Shown piece after piece: positions 20,445 through 29,399 of a stretch of DNA of 64,000 bases. The stretch is from Proteiniborus sp. MB09-C3 (GTDB taxonomy: Bacteria > Bacillota > Clostridia > Tissierellales > Proteiniboraceae): contig NZ_CP127161.1 of NCBI RefSeq assembly GCF_030263895.1, positions 2,480,001 to 2,544,000 on the forward strand, read 5' to 3'. Every line of letters begins with the position of its first letter. Position 1 is the stretch's first letter. The notes under the pieces are model-generated. The model saw only the letters and a list, made by a program, of their open reading frames with translations, made no database searches and was not told the origin of the DNA. A program made the position numbers and the translations under genes.

Positions 20445-21161
20445 ATGAAAATAATCTATATAAGATTCAAAACTATGCTTATAGCATTAATAGCAATCCT
20501 AGCGATTTTAGCATTAATTATCTTCTTCAGCTTTAACTTCACTACAAAAACAAAGGATATTTTTAACAATGATGATGTCTACTATAAAGGCACTATTGAT
20601 GAAAAGATAATTGCTTTTGCATGTAATGTAGATTGGGGAAACGAATGTATACCAGGCATGCTAGATATTTTTAGAGAAAGTGATATTAAAATAACTTTTT
20701 TCGTTACGGGACGGTGGGCAGAAAAAAATCCAGAATTATTGAAAACCATATATGAGAATGGACATGAGATTGGAAATCATGGATATTTTCACAGAGATTA
20801 CAATACTTTGAATTATGAGGATAATAAAAAGGAAATACAAAAAGCAGATCTAATAATAAGTGAAATACTTGGAATAAAATCTAAGTATTTTGCTCCTCCC
20901 TCTGGAGCATATAATGACTACACTGTGAGGGCTGCTACTGATTTAGAATACAAGCTAATTATGTGGAGTATTGATACAATAGATTGGAGAAATGACAGTA
21001 CAAAAGATAAAATAATAAATAGGGTCATAGGTAAACATCACAATTCAGCAATAGTTTTAATGCATCCTAAAGAGGAAACAGTTAAAGCATTACCTGTGAT
21101 AATTCAAAATCTTAAAGATAAGGGTTACAAAATAGGATCTATAAGTGATATAATAAAATGA
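20445..21161 (+). CDS. ylxY: YlxY-like membrane-anchored polysaccharide deacetylase homologue
   Basis: 238-residue NodB-fold protein with one N-terminal membrane anchor (about residues 10-32). Seen: motif 2 as NHGYFH (H-x3-H metal ligands), motif 3 as APPSGAYN, motif 4 as IDTIDW, motif 5 as LMHP. Motif 1, normally TFDDG, reads ACNVDWGNE, so the catalytic base Asp is an Asn and the next ligand position is Val. PdaB-type members read FDISWGNE there, so even against that group this one is altered. Position between pnp and the M16 peptidase matches B. subtilis ylxY. Peptidoglycan deacetylation is doubtful; a non-catalytic or sporulation role is inference. Confidence 0.8.
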   Translation: MKIIYIRFKTMLIALIAILAILALIIFFSFNFTTKTKDIFNNDDVYYKGTIDEKIIAFACNVDWGNECIPGMLDIFRESDIKITFFVTGRWAEKNPELLKTIYENGHEIGNHGYFHRDYNTLNYEDNKKEIQKADLIISEILGIKSKYFAPPSGAYNDYTVRAATDLEYKLIMWSIDTIDWRNDSTKDKIINRVIGKHHNSAIVLMHPKEETVKALPVIIQNLKDKGYKIGSISDIIK

Positions 21162-21223
21162 AAATGTAATAAATTATATTTTTGTTGCAAAATAGTATGC
21201 AATAATTAGCTTAGGAGGAGAAT

Positions 21224-22495
21224 ATGTATAATAAAATAACCTTAGATAATGGCCTTCGGATTGTTACAGAATATATCCCATACGTTAAATCAGTATCCAT
21301 TGGGATATGGGTGGAAGCAGGCTCTAGAAAAGAAAATAAGCAAAACAATGGGGTATCCCATTTTATAGAACATATGTTGTTTAAAGGTACAAAGAATAGA
21401 AGTGCAAAAGAAATAGCTGAAAGCATAGATAATATTGGAGGTCAAATCAACGCATTTACTAGTAAAGAGTGTACTTGTTACTATGCTAAAGTATTAGATA
21501 ATCACATTGATATAGCTATTGATGTATTATCTGATATGCTTTTTAACTCATTGTTTGATAGTGAGGAAATTATTAAAGAAAAATCTGTTATATATGAGGA
21601 AATAAAAATGTACGAGGATTCTCCAGAAGATTTAGTACATGATTTATTATCACAAACTATTTTTAATGAGAATTCATTATCTTTTCCTATTCTGGGAAGT
21701 AAAGAGTCACTGGAGAATATAACAAGAGAAGAATTAATTAGTTATTTTGAGAGCTTCTATATACCTTCTAATACAGTTATATCTATTGCGGGGAATTTTG
21801 ATTTTAATTCAACTATAGAGATGATTAAAAGATATTTTGCTGAATGGAAACCAAAAAGAAGCTTAATTGAAAAATATGATAAACCAATAATATATCATAA
21901 TATATCTAAAAAGAAAAAAGACATTGAACAATTACATTTTTGTATAGGAACAGAAGGGATTCCTCAAGGGCAGGATGACCTTTATGCACTACTGATACTA
22001 AATAATATATTTGGTGGAAGCATGAGCTCTAGATTATTCCAGGATATTAGAGAAGATAAGGGATTAGTATATTCGATATATTCCTATCCATCATCATATA
22101 AAGACACAGGCATATTTACCATCTATGCTGCGTTAAATCCTGATTATTTTGTGGAAGTAATAGATATAATTATGGAAAATATAAATATAATTAAAAAGGA
22201 CTATTTATCTGAAGAGGAGATTTATAAATCCAAAGAACAATTGAAAGGTAATTATATTTTAGGGCTTGAAAGTACATCTAGTCGTATGACTTCAATAGGT
22301 AAGTCAGAGCTTTTATTAGGTAAAGTAATTTCTTCCCAAGAAATAGCTTCAAAAATAGATAAGGTAGAGTTAAAGGATATTACTAGAGTAGTTAATAGAA
22401 TATTTGACAGTAGTAAATACAACATTGCTTATGTAGGTAAGTTTGATAACGAGGAAGAAATAGATATTAAATTAAAAAGATTACTTTTCAAATAG
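21224..22495 (+). CDS. mlpA: M16 family zinc peptidase (MlpA/YmxG type)
   Basis: Insulinase/processing-peptidase-like protein, 423 residues, cytoplasmic. The inverted zinc motif H46-F-I-E49-H50 lies in GVSHFIEHMLFKGTKNR, with the downstream Glu ligand in VIYEEIKMYEDSPED. The C-terminal half carries the partner domain (GGSMSSRLFQDIREDKGLVYSIYSY). B. subtilis MlpA sits in the same place between ylxY and ymxH. The start follows TAGGAGGAGAAT. Substrate unknown. Confidence 0.92.
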   Translation: MYNKITLDNGLRIVTEYIPYVKSVSIGIWVEAGSRKENKQNNGVSHFIEHMLFKGTKNRSAKEIAESIDNIGGQINAFTSKECTCYYAKVLDNHIDIAIDVLSDMLFNSLFDSEEIIKEKSVIYEEIKMYEDSPEDLVHDLLSQTIFNENSLSFPILGSKESLENITREELISYFESFYIPSNTVISIAGNFDFNSTIEMIKRYFAEWKPKRSLIEKYDKPIIYHNISKKKKDIEQLHFCIGTEGIPQGQDDLYALLILNNIFGGSMSSRLFQDIREDKGLVYSIYSYPSSYKDTGIFTIYAALNPDYFVEVIDIIMENINIIKKDYLSEEEIYKSKEQLKGNYILGLESTSSRMTSIGKSELLLGKVISSQEIASKIDKVELKDITRVVNRIFDSSKYNIAYVGKFDNEEEIDIKLKRLLFK

Positions 22496-22507
22496 TAATC
22501 TTTTTTT
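22476..22507 (+). terminator. Terminator overlapping the end of mlpA
   Basis: AAAGATTACT (22476-22485) pairs with AGTAATCTTT (22494-22503), followed by T residues. The 5' arm lies in the last codons of the peptidase gene. Confidence 0.75.
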
Positions 22508-22626
22508 AAGCTATAAGTCATAATTGACCTTATCATAATTGATAAAACATATTTCATAATTTATTTCATATTATATAGAAATTACATCTATAAAAAATCT
22601 AACGAAAATAATGAGGAGGGTATTTT

Positions 22627-22902
22627 ATGAGATTAAGTGAATTAGGTGGTAAGGAGATAGTTAATTTAAATGATGGAGGTAGATTAGGAATAATTGCAGA
22701 TTCAGATTTAGTTATCGATGAAAAAAGCGGAAAAATATTAGCTTTATTAGTGCCTGATAGGAGAAGTCAAATTAAAATTTTCGGTTTCAATGACAGAAGC
22801 GGAGTAGAAATTCCCTGGTCTTCAATAAGAAAAATCGGAAATGATATGATTATTATCGAGCTAGACGAGGAAAACAGAAATAAGAGGATATATAGCGTAT
22901 AA
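22627..22902 (+). CDS. ymxH: YlmC/YmxH family PRC-barrel sporulation protein
   Basis: 91-residue single PRC-barrel protein (MRLSELGGKEIVNLNDGGRLG; IPWSSIRKIGNDMIIIEL). Members of this family accompany mlpA and the dapG/spoIIIE neighbourhood in spore formers. The molecular role is not established. Clear GAGGAGGGTATTTT ribosome site. Confidence 0.85.
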   Translation: MRLSELGGKEIVNLNDGGRLGIIADSDLVIDEKSGKILALLVPDRRSQIKIFGFNDRSGVEIPWSSIRKIGNDMIIIELDEENRNKRIYSV

Positions 22903-22983
22903 CATCACAATTAATACAAAAGAACATATAATAAACTATGGATAAACATTGTGCATCAACTCATATACATTAGAGGTGAAAGT

Positions 22984-24183
22984 ATGAATATAATTGTACA
23001 AAAATTTGGGGGTACATCAGTTGCAAATGAAAAGAATAGGAAGGAAGTAGTAGACAGGATAATAGAAAAGATAAAGACCGGATATAAGGTTGTGGCAGTG
23101 GTTTCTGCAATGGGAAGAAAAGGTGATCCATATTCTACTGATTCACTAATAAACTTAGTTGATGAAAAACATACACAGAAGAGGGAATTAGATTTGCTAA
23201 TGTCTTGTGGTGAGATAATTTCAGCTACAATTTTATCAAATCTTATGAGTACCGCAGGCTATAGCAATACAGTACTTACTGGCTATCAAGCAGGAATTAT
23301 AACAGATAATAATTTTGGAGATGCAGATGTTATAGAAGTAATTCCCAATAAAATTTTAGAAATGTTAAAAAAGGAGGATATAGTTATAGTTTCTGGCTTT
23401 CAAGGGGCAACTAAGGATGGAGAAATCACTACTTTAGGAAGAGGTGGAAGCGATACAAGTGCCTTAATAATTGGAGAAGCTATTGAAAGTGAATGTGTAG
23501 AAATATATACAGATGTAGAAGGAGTAATGACTGCAGACCCTAAAATAGTTCCCAATGCACAATTAATTAAAAAAATATGTTATTCTGAGGTACATCAGTT
23601 AGTAGAAGAAGGAGCTGGAGTTATACACCCCAAGGCAGTAGAAGTGGCCAAAAGATGCAACATAAAAGTAATAGTTAAAAATATTACAAATAACAGTACA
23701 GGTACTATTATAGGGCCTCCTAATGATATAGTAAAGGATAATCTTAATCCTATAGACAATATTATAACAGCAATTACTTATAAGAAAAACAGAACTCAAA
23801 TTACTGTATATCTCGATAACAATGATGAACATCTAAAAGAACTATTAGATTTAATAGCCAATAACAAAATTAGTATAGATCTAATAAACTTATTGACAGA
23901 AAGAAAAGTATTCACAGTAGACGAAAAAAATGTTCCAATTATTGAAAATATACTGCAAGCTAAAGGATATAAATATAAGATAATCAAAAATTGCAGTAAA
24001 ATAAGTATTATAGGACATAAAATCAATGGATTACCTGGTGTAATGGCTAGAATTATTGGCGCGCTTTTAAGTGTTAATGTTTCAATCCTTCAATCTTCTG
24101 ATTCTCATACCACTATCTGGTGCCTTGTTAGGGAAGAGGATACAGAAAAGGCCTTAAATGCATTGCATAATGAATTTTATTAA
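22984..24183 (+). CDS. dapG: Aspartate kinase (DapG-type)
   Basis: Phosphorylates aspartate, the first step towards diaminopimelate, lysine, threonine and methionine. 399 residues: kinase domain with IVQKFGGTSVAN, VSAMGRKGDPY, FQGATKDGEITTLGRGGSDTSA and TDVEGVMTADPKIV, followed by two ACT domains (ITVYLDNNDE; ISIIGHKINGLPGVMARIIGALL). ATG 22984 is chosen because AGAGGTGAAAGT precedes it; the frame opens at a GTG at 22951 without a ribosome site. The location near ymxH and spoIIIE matches B. subtilis dapG. No lysine riboswitch is visible upstream. Confidence 0.94.
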   Translation: MNIIVQKFGGTSVANEKNRKEVVDRIIEKIKTGYKVVAVVSAMGRKGDPYSTDSLINLVDEKHTQKRELDLLMSCGEIISATILSNLMSTAGYSNTVLTGYQAGIITDNNFGDADVIEVIPNKILEMLKKEDIVIVSGFQGATKDGEITTLGRGGSDTSALIIGEAIESECVEIYTDVEGVMTADPKIVPNAQLIKKICYSEVHQLVEEGAGVIHPKAVEVAKRCNIKVIVKNITNNSTGTIIGPPNDIVKDNLNPIDNIITAITYKKNRTQITVYLDNNDEHLKELLDLIANNKISIDLINLLTERKVFTVDEKNVPIIENILQAKGYKYKIIKNCSKISIIGHKINGLPGVMARIIGALLSVNVSILQSSDSHTTIWCLVREEDTEKALNALHNEFY

Positions 24184-24195
24184 AAAAATATTATT

Positions 24196-24227
24196 AGCAG
24201 GCTATATAGCTTGCTTTTAATTTTTCT
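24196..24227 (+). terminator. Rho-independent terminator after dapG
   Basis: An 8-bp stem, AGCAGGCT with AGCTTGCT, ATAT loop, followed by a T-rich tail. Confidence 0.82.
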
Positions 24228-24322
24228 TAAGCATATTAATCTGTGTTTAGCGTAAACTATATAAATAGTAAACTAACAATTGTTTCTTGACTAATTTATA
24301 GTGTGCAAAGGAGGAAATATTA

Positions 24323-25075
24323 ATGGCAGCAGACAAATATAATTCTGATTTTCTATTTTTAAATAATGAAGAAAACGGTGGAGATCAAGAAGAAAGCAAT
24401 TCGGAACAAAATACTGACAATGAAGATATAGAAAATTTAAAAGCATTTGGTACACCTAATATTCCAACAACTCCTCAGGATATACAATTCATTTCAATAA
24501 TTGGAGAAGTTGAAGGACATTTAGTATCACCTCCCCAAAAGAAGGCTACAAAATATGAGCATATTATGCCTTTACTAGTAGCGGCCGAACAGAATCCCGA
24601 AGTTAAGGGTATTTTAATATTCTTAAATACTGTTGGAGGAGATGTTGAAGCAGGCTTAGCATTGGCAGAAATGATTAACAGCTTAAGTAAACCAAAAGTA
24701 TCCCTTGTTCTAGGAGGTGGGCACAGTATTGGAGTTCCTCTAGCTACTTCCAGTGATTATTCATTTATTACACCTACAGCTACAATGACAATTCATCCTA
24801 TTCGTATGACTGGGTTAGTCATAGGAGTTCCTCAGACATTTAGATATTTTGAAAAGATGCAGCAAAGAATAATAAATTTTATATTAAGAACTTCAAATAT
24901 AGAGAGAGACATGCTTATGAAATTGATGTATGATACTGATGAAATCGCTAATGACGTCGGGACTATCCTTATTGGTGAAGAGGCAGTCAATAATGGATTA
25001 ATAAATGCTGTTGGTGGATTTACTGATGCCTTAAAAAAGCTTAGAGAGCTTATGGAAAAGAATAAGGAGAGTTAA
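24323..25075 (+). CDS. tepA: ClpP-like serine protease TepA
   Basis: 250-residue cytoplasmic ClpP/crotonase-fold protein. Seen: an acidic, low-complexity N-terminus (about residues 10-35), the oxyanion segment NTVGGDVEAGLA, the Ser nucleophile in GGGHSIGVPLAT, and the His segment TMTIHPIRMTG. TepA (translocation-enhancing protein) lies upstream of spoIIIE in Bacillus, as here. GGAGGAAATATTA precedes the ATG. Confidence 0.9.
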   Translation: MAADKYNSDFLFLNNEENGGDQEESNSEQNTDNEDIENLKAFGTPNIPTTPQDIQFISIIGEVEGHLVSPPQKKATKYEHIMPLLVAAEQNPEVKGILIFLNTVGGDVEAGLALAEMINSLSKPKVSLVLGGGHSIGVPLATSSDYSFITPTATMTIHPIRMTGLVIGVPQTFRYFEKMQQRIINFILRTSNIERDMLMKLMYDTDEIANDVGTILIGEEAVNNGLINAVGGFTDALKKLRELMEKNKES

Positions 25076-25101
25076 TTTGAATAGAATATTTATATGGATT
25101 A

Positions 25102-25110
25102 TGTTATAAT
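25102..25110 (+). promoter_or_regulatory. Possible extended -10 promoter in the tepA-spoIIIE spacer
   Basis: TGTTATAAT is an extended -10 element (TG-N-TATAAT) without a good -35. The predicted start near 25117 coincides with the first base of a 15-bp hairpin. Confidence 0.4.
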
Positions 25111-25116
25111 TACAAA

Positions 25117-25310
25117 GTAAAAGTGTTAATGATGGCCATTAGCACTTTTACTCTATATGAGGAAGAAACATTCTATGAATTGCTATTACTCATGATATAT
25201 CTAAACTAGGGTCTACAATAGTAGGAGGTCTCTTCAAGGGCTAAACAAAAACTGGCAACTAATTATCTATGGTTAATCGCTGCTATAATCATAGATAGGC
25301 AATTTTTTTG
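25117..25310 (+). ncRNA. Candidate structured leader or small RNA upstream of spoIIIE
   Basis: The 306-base spacer between tepA and spoIIIE contains a 15-bp hairpin (GTAAAAGTGTTAATG, 25117-25131, with CATTAGCACTTTTAC, 25137-25151). Next comes a less A/T-rich middle (25203-25256: CTAGGGTCTAC, AGGAGGTCTC, AAGGGC) with a small CTAC/GTAG stem. It ends with a terminator-like hairpin at 25264-25297 and seven T residues. The first hairpin may simply terminate tepA. No known riboswitch consensus was matched by eye, so the identity is open. Confidence 0.35.
25264..25309 (+). terminator. Terminator-like hairpin before spoIIIE
   Basis: TATCTATG (25264-25271) pairs with CATAGATA (25290-25297), with an A/T-rich extension, and is followed by GGCAATTTTTTT. 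It lies about 70 bases before spoIIIE, so it may end an upstream RNA or attenuate spoIIIE. Confidence 0.65.
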
Positions 25311-25381
25311 TCATAAGAATTATTTGTTTTCACTAAAGGATTTTAACCTCCTCTGTAGAAATACATTATAGAGGTGATTAT

Positions 25382-27682
25382 ATGACTAAAGCAAAGGGCA
25401 GAGTAGCTACAAAGAATAGAGTTAAAACAAAACGAAACATTAAAATGGAGATAGCTGGAATACTAATTATCGCTATAGGACTTTTATCCCTATTAAGCAT
25501 GTATAATAAGTCTACAGGCTTCATTGGAGAAGTAATAAGAAAATATTCAATATTAATAGCTGGTTTAGGAGGCTATGTTTTCCCCACTATAGTATTGTTG
25601 CTTGGTTTTCTATTTATAACGAACAAAATAGAGCATATAAAAAAAACTATATCAATTATAATTGCCTATATTGGCTTTCTAACTATTGTAGACATTAATT
25701 TCTTCCCTTTTGTGGAGGGATTATCTTTTATTGATAGAGTTAAGCTATCTATTGATGTAAATAATTCTGTCATTACTTCAGAAAAATTAGCTACAGGTGG
25801 CGGAATTATTGGCTCTTCCTTTTCTTATATATTTTTAAGCTTATTTGGAACTATTGGTTCTTATGTTGTAATCATTGCAATGGTTTTAATATCCTTTCTG
25901 TTATTTACAGATATAAGTGTTATAGATATGTTAAGGGGTATTTGTAAAAGAACTGCTGCTTTAATAAAAACAGGCCTTAAAAATATAATGGGTTTTGTTT
26001 ACATAGAAGATAATGGGAAAAAGAATTCCAATAAGAATGATAAAAAGGATAGTGTAATTTTAAAGAACATAATTAGAGAAAACGAAGATGCTAGTACTAA
26101 TGATATTATTACTGTTTCTAATGAAGTTGATAGTAAGATTAGGGTTTTAGATTACACTAAAGTAACAGAAGAATCCATGAAAACTACTGAAAAAAACAGG
26201 GATGAAATATTAGAAAAAGAAGATATGAATATCAATATATCTGAAGGCCAAAAGCAAGAAAATTATGAGGACTACAAACTACCATATACAGAACTGCTTA
26301 AAGAGATAAAAACAAACGTGAAAAGCATAGAAAAAAAAGAGGTACTTTTAAATGCTAATAAATTAATCGATACTTTAAACAATTTCGGAATTGAAGCAAA
26401 AATACTTCAAGTAAGTATTGGACCTAGCATTACGAGGTATGAGATACAACCTGCTCCTGGTGTAAAAGTAAGTAAGATAGTAAGCTTGACTAATGATATA
26501 GCATTGAGCTTAGCATCATCAGATATTAGAATGGAAGCACCTATACCAGGGAAATCTGCTATTGGAATTGAAGTTCCAAATAAGAATAAAGTAGGTGTAG
26601 GCTTAAAAGAAATACTGGAATCAAAAGAATATAATGAGTTAGATACTCGTATACCTTTTGCTTTAGGCAAGGATATTGCTGGTAAACCAATGGTTGCTAA
26701 TATAGAAAAAATGCCGCATTTACTAATTGCAGGAGCAACAGGTTCAGGAAAGAGTGTCTGTATAAATACTTTAATAACGAGTATTCTCTTTAAAGCAAAG
26801 CCAGATGAAGTAAAGCTAATGCTTATTGATCCTAAAGTTGTTGAGCTAAGCGTATATAATGGTGTGCCACATTTATTAGTTCCTGTTGTTACAGACCCCA
26901 AAAAAGCAGCATTTTCTCTTAATTGGGCAGTTCAAGAGATGACTAGAAGATATAATCTTTTTGCCAAGAATAGTGTAAGAGATTTAGACTCATATAATAA
27001 TAAGGCAGAAGATAATATAGAAATGGAAAAGCTTCCTAAGCTTGTAATAATCATAGATGAGTTAGCTGATTTAATGATGGTTTCTGCTTCTGAGGTTGAA
27101 GATTATATATGTAGGCTTGCTCAAATGGCTAGAGCTGCAGGAATACACCTAATCGTAGCAACTCAGAGGCCATCAGTAGATATCATTACTGGAACTATTA
27201 AAGCCAATATACCTTCAAGAATTTCTTTTGCAGTATCATCCCAAGCAGATTCTAGAACTATACTTGACATGGGAGGCGCAGAAAAATTACTTGGTAAAGG
27301 AGATATGCTTTTTTATCCAGTTGGCGAATCAAAGCCTGTCAGAATACAAGGAGCATTTATTAGTGAGGAAGAAATTAATGGATTAGTTGAATATTTAAAA
27401 GGTCAGTGTAGTGCACAGTACGAAGAAAAAATTATTGGGGAAATAAATAATAATTTTAAACAGAGTACAAGCGAATCTGATGAACTGTTACCAAATGCTA
27501 TTGATATAGTAATTGATGAAGGTCAAGCCTCTATATCCTTACTTCAACGCAGATTAAAAATAGGCTATGCTAGAGCAGCACGTATTATTGATGAGATGGA
27601 GGAAAGAGGAGTTGTAGGAGGCTACGAAGGAAGTAAACCTCGAAAGGTCTTAATTACCAAAGAAGATTATGAGAATGATTAA
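25382..27682 (+). CDS. spoIIIE: DNA translocase SpoIIIE/FtsK
   Basis: ATP-driven pump that moves chromosomal DNA through a division septum. 766 residues: four N-terminal transmembrane helices (about 20-185), a charged linker (about 200-300), and the FtsK motor with Walker A GATGSGKSVCIN (about 450-461), Walker B KLVIIIDELADLMM and TQRPSVDIITG. A C-terminal gamma winged helix (ISLLQRRLKIGYARAARIIDEMEERGVVG) reads DNA polarity. Position after tepA matches B. subtilis spoIIIE. AGAGGTG precedes the ATG. The window also carries a xer gene, the usual partner in terminus processing. Confidence 0.95.
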   Translation: MTKAKGRVATKNRVKTKRNIKMEIAGILIIAIGLLSLLSMYNKSTGFIGEVIRKYSILIAGLGGYVFPTIVLLLGFLFITNKIEHIKKTISIIIAYIGFLTIVDINFFPFVEGLSFIDRVKLSIDVNNSVITSEKLATGGGIIGSSFSYIFLSLFGTIGSYVVIIAMVLISFLLFTDISVIDMLRGICKRTAALIKTGLKNIMGFVYIEDNGKKNSNKNDKKDSVILKNIIRENEDASTNDIITVSNEVDSKIRVLDYTKVTEESMKTTEKNRDEILEKEDMNINISEGQKQENYEDYKLPYTELLKEIKTNVKSIEKKEVLLNANKLIDTLNNFGIEAKILQVSIGPSITRYEIQPAPGVKVSKIVSLTNDIALSLASSDIRMEAPIPGKSAIGIEVPNKNKVGVGLKEILESKEYNELDTRIPFALGKDIAGKPMVANIEKMPHLLIAGATGSGKSVCINTLITSILFKAKPDEVKLMLIDPKVVELSVYNGVPHLLVPVVTDPKKAAFSLNWAVQEMTRRYNLFAKNSVRDLDSYNNKAEDNIEMEKLPKLVIIIDELADLMMVSASEVEDYICRLAQMARAAGIHLIVATQRPSVDIITGTIKANIPSRISFAVSSQADSRTILDMGGAEKLLGKGDMLFYPVGESKPVRIQGAFISEEEINGLVEYLKGQCSAQYEEKIIGEINNNFKQSTSESDELLPNAIDIVIDEGQASISLLQRRLKIGYARAARIIDEMEERGVVGGYEGSKPRKVLITKEDYEND

Positions 27683-27719
27683 TAACTAAAGCTAAATTGT
27701 TGTTTAAGAAGGTGAACTA

Positions 27720-28763
27720 TTGATAAGGGAAATAAATATTGAGGATGCATTGCCTCTAAAAGATCTGGCTTTTATTGACGTAAGAAGTGAAAGTGAATAC
27801 GAAATTGACACAATCCCAGGTGCAATTAATGTACCTATTCTTAATAATAGTGAACGTGAACATGTAGGTTATATTTATACCCAAGTTGATAAGGATGAAG
27901 CAAAAAAAATTGGTCTAAAATATGCTTCAGCTAAGCTTGTAGAATTCTATGAAAAGGCAAAAAATATTGAAAAAAATAATAAGCATGTTGCATTGTTCTG
28001 CTATAGAGGGGGAATGAGAAGTAACTCAGTAGCCAATGTATTAGATACTATGGGAATAAATCTATTCTTAGTAAGAGGTGGATACAAAAGCTATAGAAAA
28101 TATGTATTAGAGGAACTAGTAAAATATGAAGGAAAGTATAAATTCATAGTCTTACATGGTTATACTGGTGCTGGTAAAACAAAGATACTTAAGATGTTAG
28201 AAAAGCTTGGCAAATCAGTGCTTGATTTAGAAAGCTTAGCCCGAAATGCTGGTTCAGTATTTGGTAATATTGCATTTGAAGGTGAATCTAACTCTCAAAA
28301 GAAATTTGAATCTTTACTACTCAATAATCTTGAAAATACTAAGGATGTTTATGTATTTACGGAAAGTGAAAGTAAAAGAGTAGGAAAAGCAGTGCTGCCT
28401 GAATTTTTATTTCATGATATGGAAAATGGATATCATGTTTTAATTGAAACTACTTTAGAAAAGAGAGTAGAAAATATAGTAGATGATTATGTAAGCAGCA
28501 CCTCATGCACTAAAGATATGGAGATTAAAGAAGCTATTGACAAGCTAAGAAAAAAAATAGGTGGTGATAAGGCTAATACTCTTATTGAAGAGTTAAACAA
28601 AAAAAATTATTCAGTAATTGCAAGGGAACTTATGAGAAGCTATTATGATCCACTATACAAGTATTCTATAGAAAAACTAGATAAATATGATAAGATTGTT
28701 AAATATACAGATATTGAGCATGTAATAAAGGAATTAACAGAGTATGTAAATACATTGTGTTAA
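27720..28763 (+). CDS. mnmH: tRNA 2-selenouridine synthase MnmH/SelU
   Basis: Replaces sulfur by selenium in 2-thiouridine at the wobble position of Lys, Glu and Gln tRNAs, using selenophosphate. 347 residues: an N-terminal rhodanese domain with FIDVRSESEYEIDTIPGAIN and the catalytic Cys in ALFCYRGGMRSNSVANVL, then a P-loop domain with HGYTGAGKTKILKML (about 141-155). TTG start behind AAGAAGGTGAAC. Its presence implies selenophosphate synthesis (selD) elsewhere in the genome. It is not a usual neighbour of spoIIIE and pgsA. Confidence 0.9.
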   Translation: MIREINIEDALPLKDLAFIDVRSESEYEIDTIPGAINVPILNNSEREHVGYIYTQVDKDEAKKIGLKYASAKLVEFYEKAKNIEKNNKHVALFCYRGGMRSNSVANVLDTMGINLFLVRGGYKSYRKYVLEELVKYEGKYKFIVLHGYTGAGKTKILKMLEKLGKSVLDLESLARNAGSVFGNIAFEGESNSQKKFESLLLNNLENTKDVYVFTESESKRVGKAVLPEFLFHDMENGYHVLIETTLEKRVENIVDDYVSSTSCTKDMEIKEAIDKLRKKIGGDKANTLIEELNKKNYSVIARELMRSYYDPLYKYSIEKLDKYDKIVKYTDIEHVIKELTEYVNTLC

Positions 28764-28826
28764 AGAACTAAATATATACAACATTATTTTGCGGAGTATT
28801 ATATAATTAGATAGGGGATGTTTATT

Positions 28827-29372
28827 TTGAATCTAGCTAATAAATTAACGATAATTAGAATACTATTAGTTCCTATTTTTATGATTTTTCTTATATTTGA
28901 AATTCCCTTTGGGAACTATATAGCAGCAGGTATATTTATTATAGCAGCTCTAACAGATACCTTAGATGGATATATTGCAAGAAGTAGAAATCAAATAACT
29001 AAATTTGGGAAATTTATGGATCCTTTAGCTGATAAGCTTTTAGTTTCAGCAGCATTAATCTCTCTAGTGGAAATGAGCAAAGTTCCTGCTTGGGTTGTTG
29101 TTATTATCATCGCTAGAGAATTTGCAGTCACAGGGTTAAGAGTTTTAGCTGCTTCAGAAGGTATCACTATTGCAGCAAGCTGGTGGGGAAAAATTAAGAC
29201 AATTACCCAGATTGTAACTATTGTTTCATTACTTATCAATAATTATCCTTTTAATAGAGTAGGTATTCCTTTTGATAAATTGTCCTTAGCATTGGCAGTT
29301 ATTTTTACAATTGTTTCTGGTATTGATTACTTCTATGTTAACAGAAAAGTATTTCTAGTAAGCAATAAATAA
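28827..29372 (+). CDS. pgsA: CDP-diacylglycerol-glycerol-3-phosphate 3-phosphatidyltransferase
   Basis: Membrane enzyme for phosphatidylglycerol synthesis, downstream of cdsA in the pathway. 181 residues with the CDP-alcohol phosphotransferase motif DTLDGYIARSRNQITKFGKFMDPLADKLL (D-x2-D-G-x2-A-R-x8-G-x3-D-x3-D). The start chosen is TTG 28827, giving LNLANKLTIIRILL like other PgsA. The upstream ATG 28818 abuts the AGGGG ribosome site and is unlikely. Confidence 0.94.
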   Translation: MNLANKLTIIRILLVPIFMIFLIFEIPFGNYIAAGIFIIAALTDTLDGYIARSRNQITKFGKFMDPLADKLLVSAALISLVEMSKVPAWVVVIIIAREFAVTGLRVLAASEGITIAASWWGKIKTITQIVTIVSLLINNYPFNRVGIPFDKLSLALAVIFTIVSGIDYFYVNRKVFLVSNK

Positions 29373-29399
29373 CGTGAGAGGTACTAAAGAGGTGAGAGT

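Noticed and set aside
25131-25209. Small ORF from ATG within the tepA-spoIIIE spacer (about 26 codons)
   Set aside because: Its start lies in the hairpin loop, it has no ribosome site and no resemblance to known small proteins.
25203-25260. Resemblance of CTAGGG plus a small stem to the ykkC/guanidine riboswitch family
   Set aside because: The later conserved blocks of that family are absent, so only a generic structured RNA is proposed.
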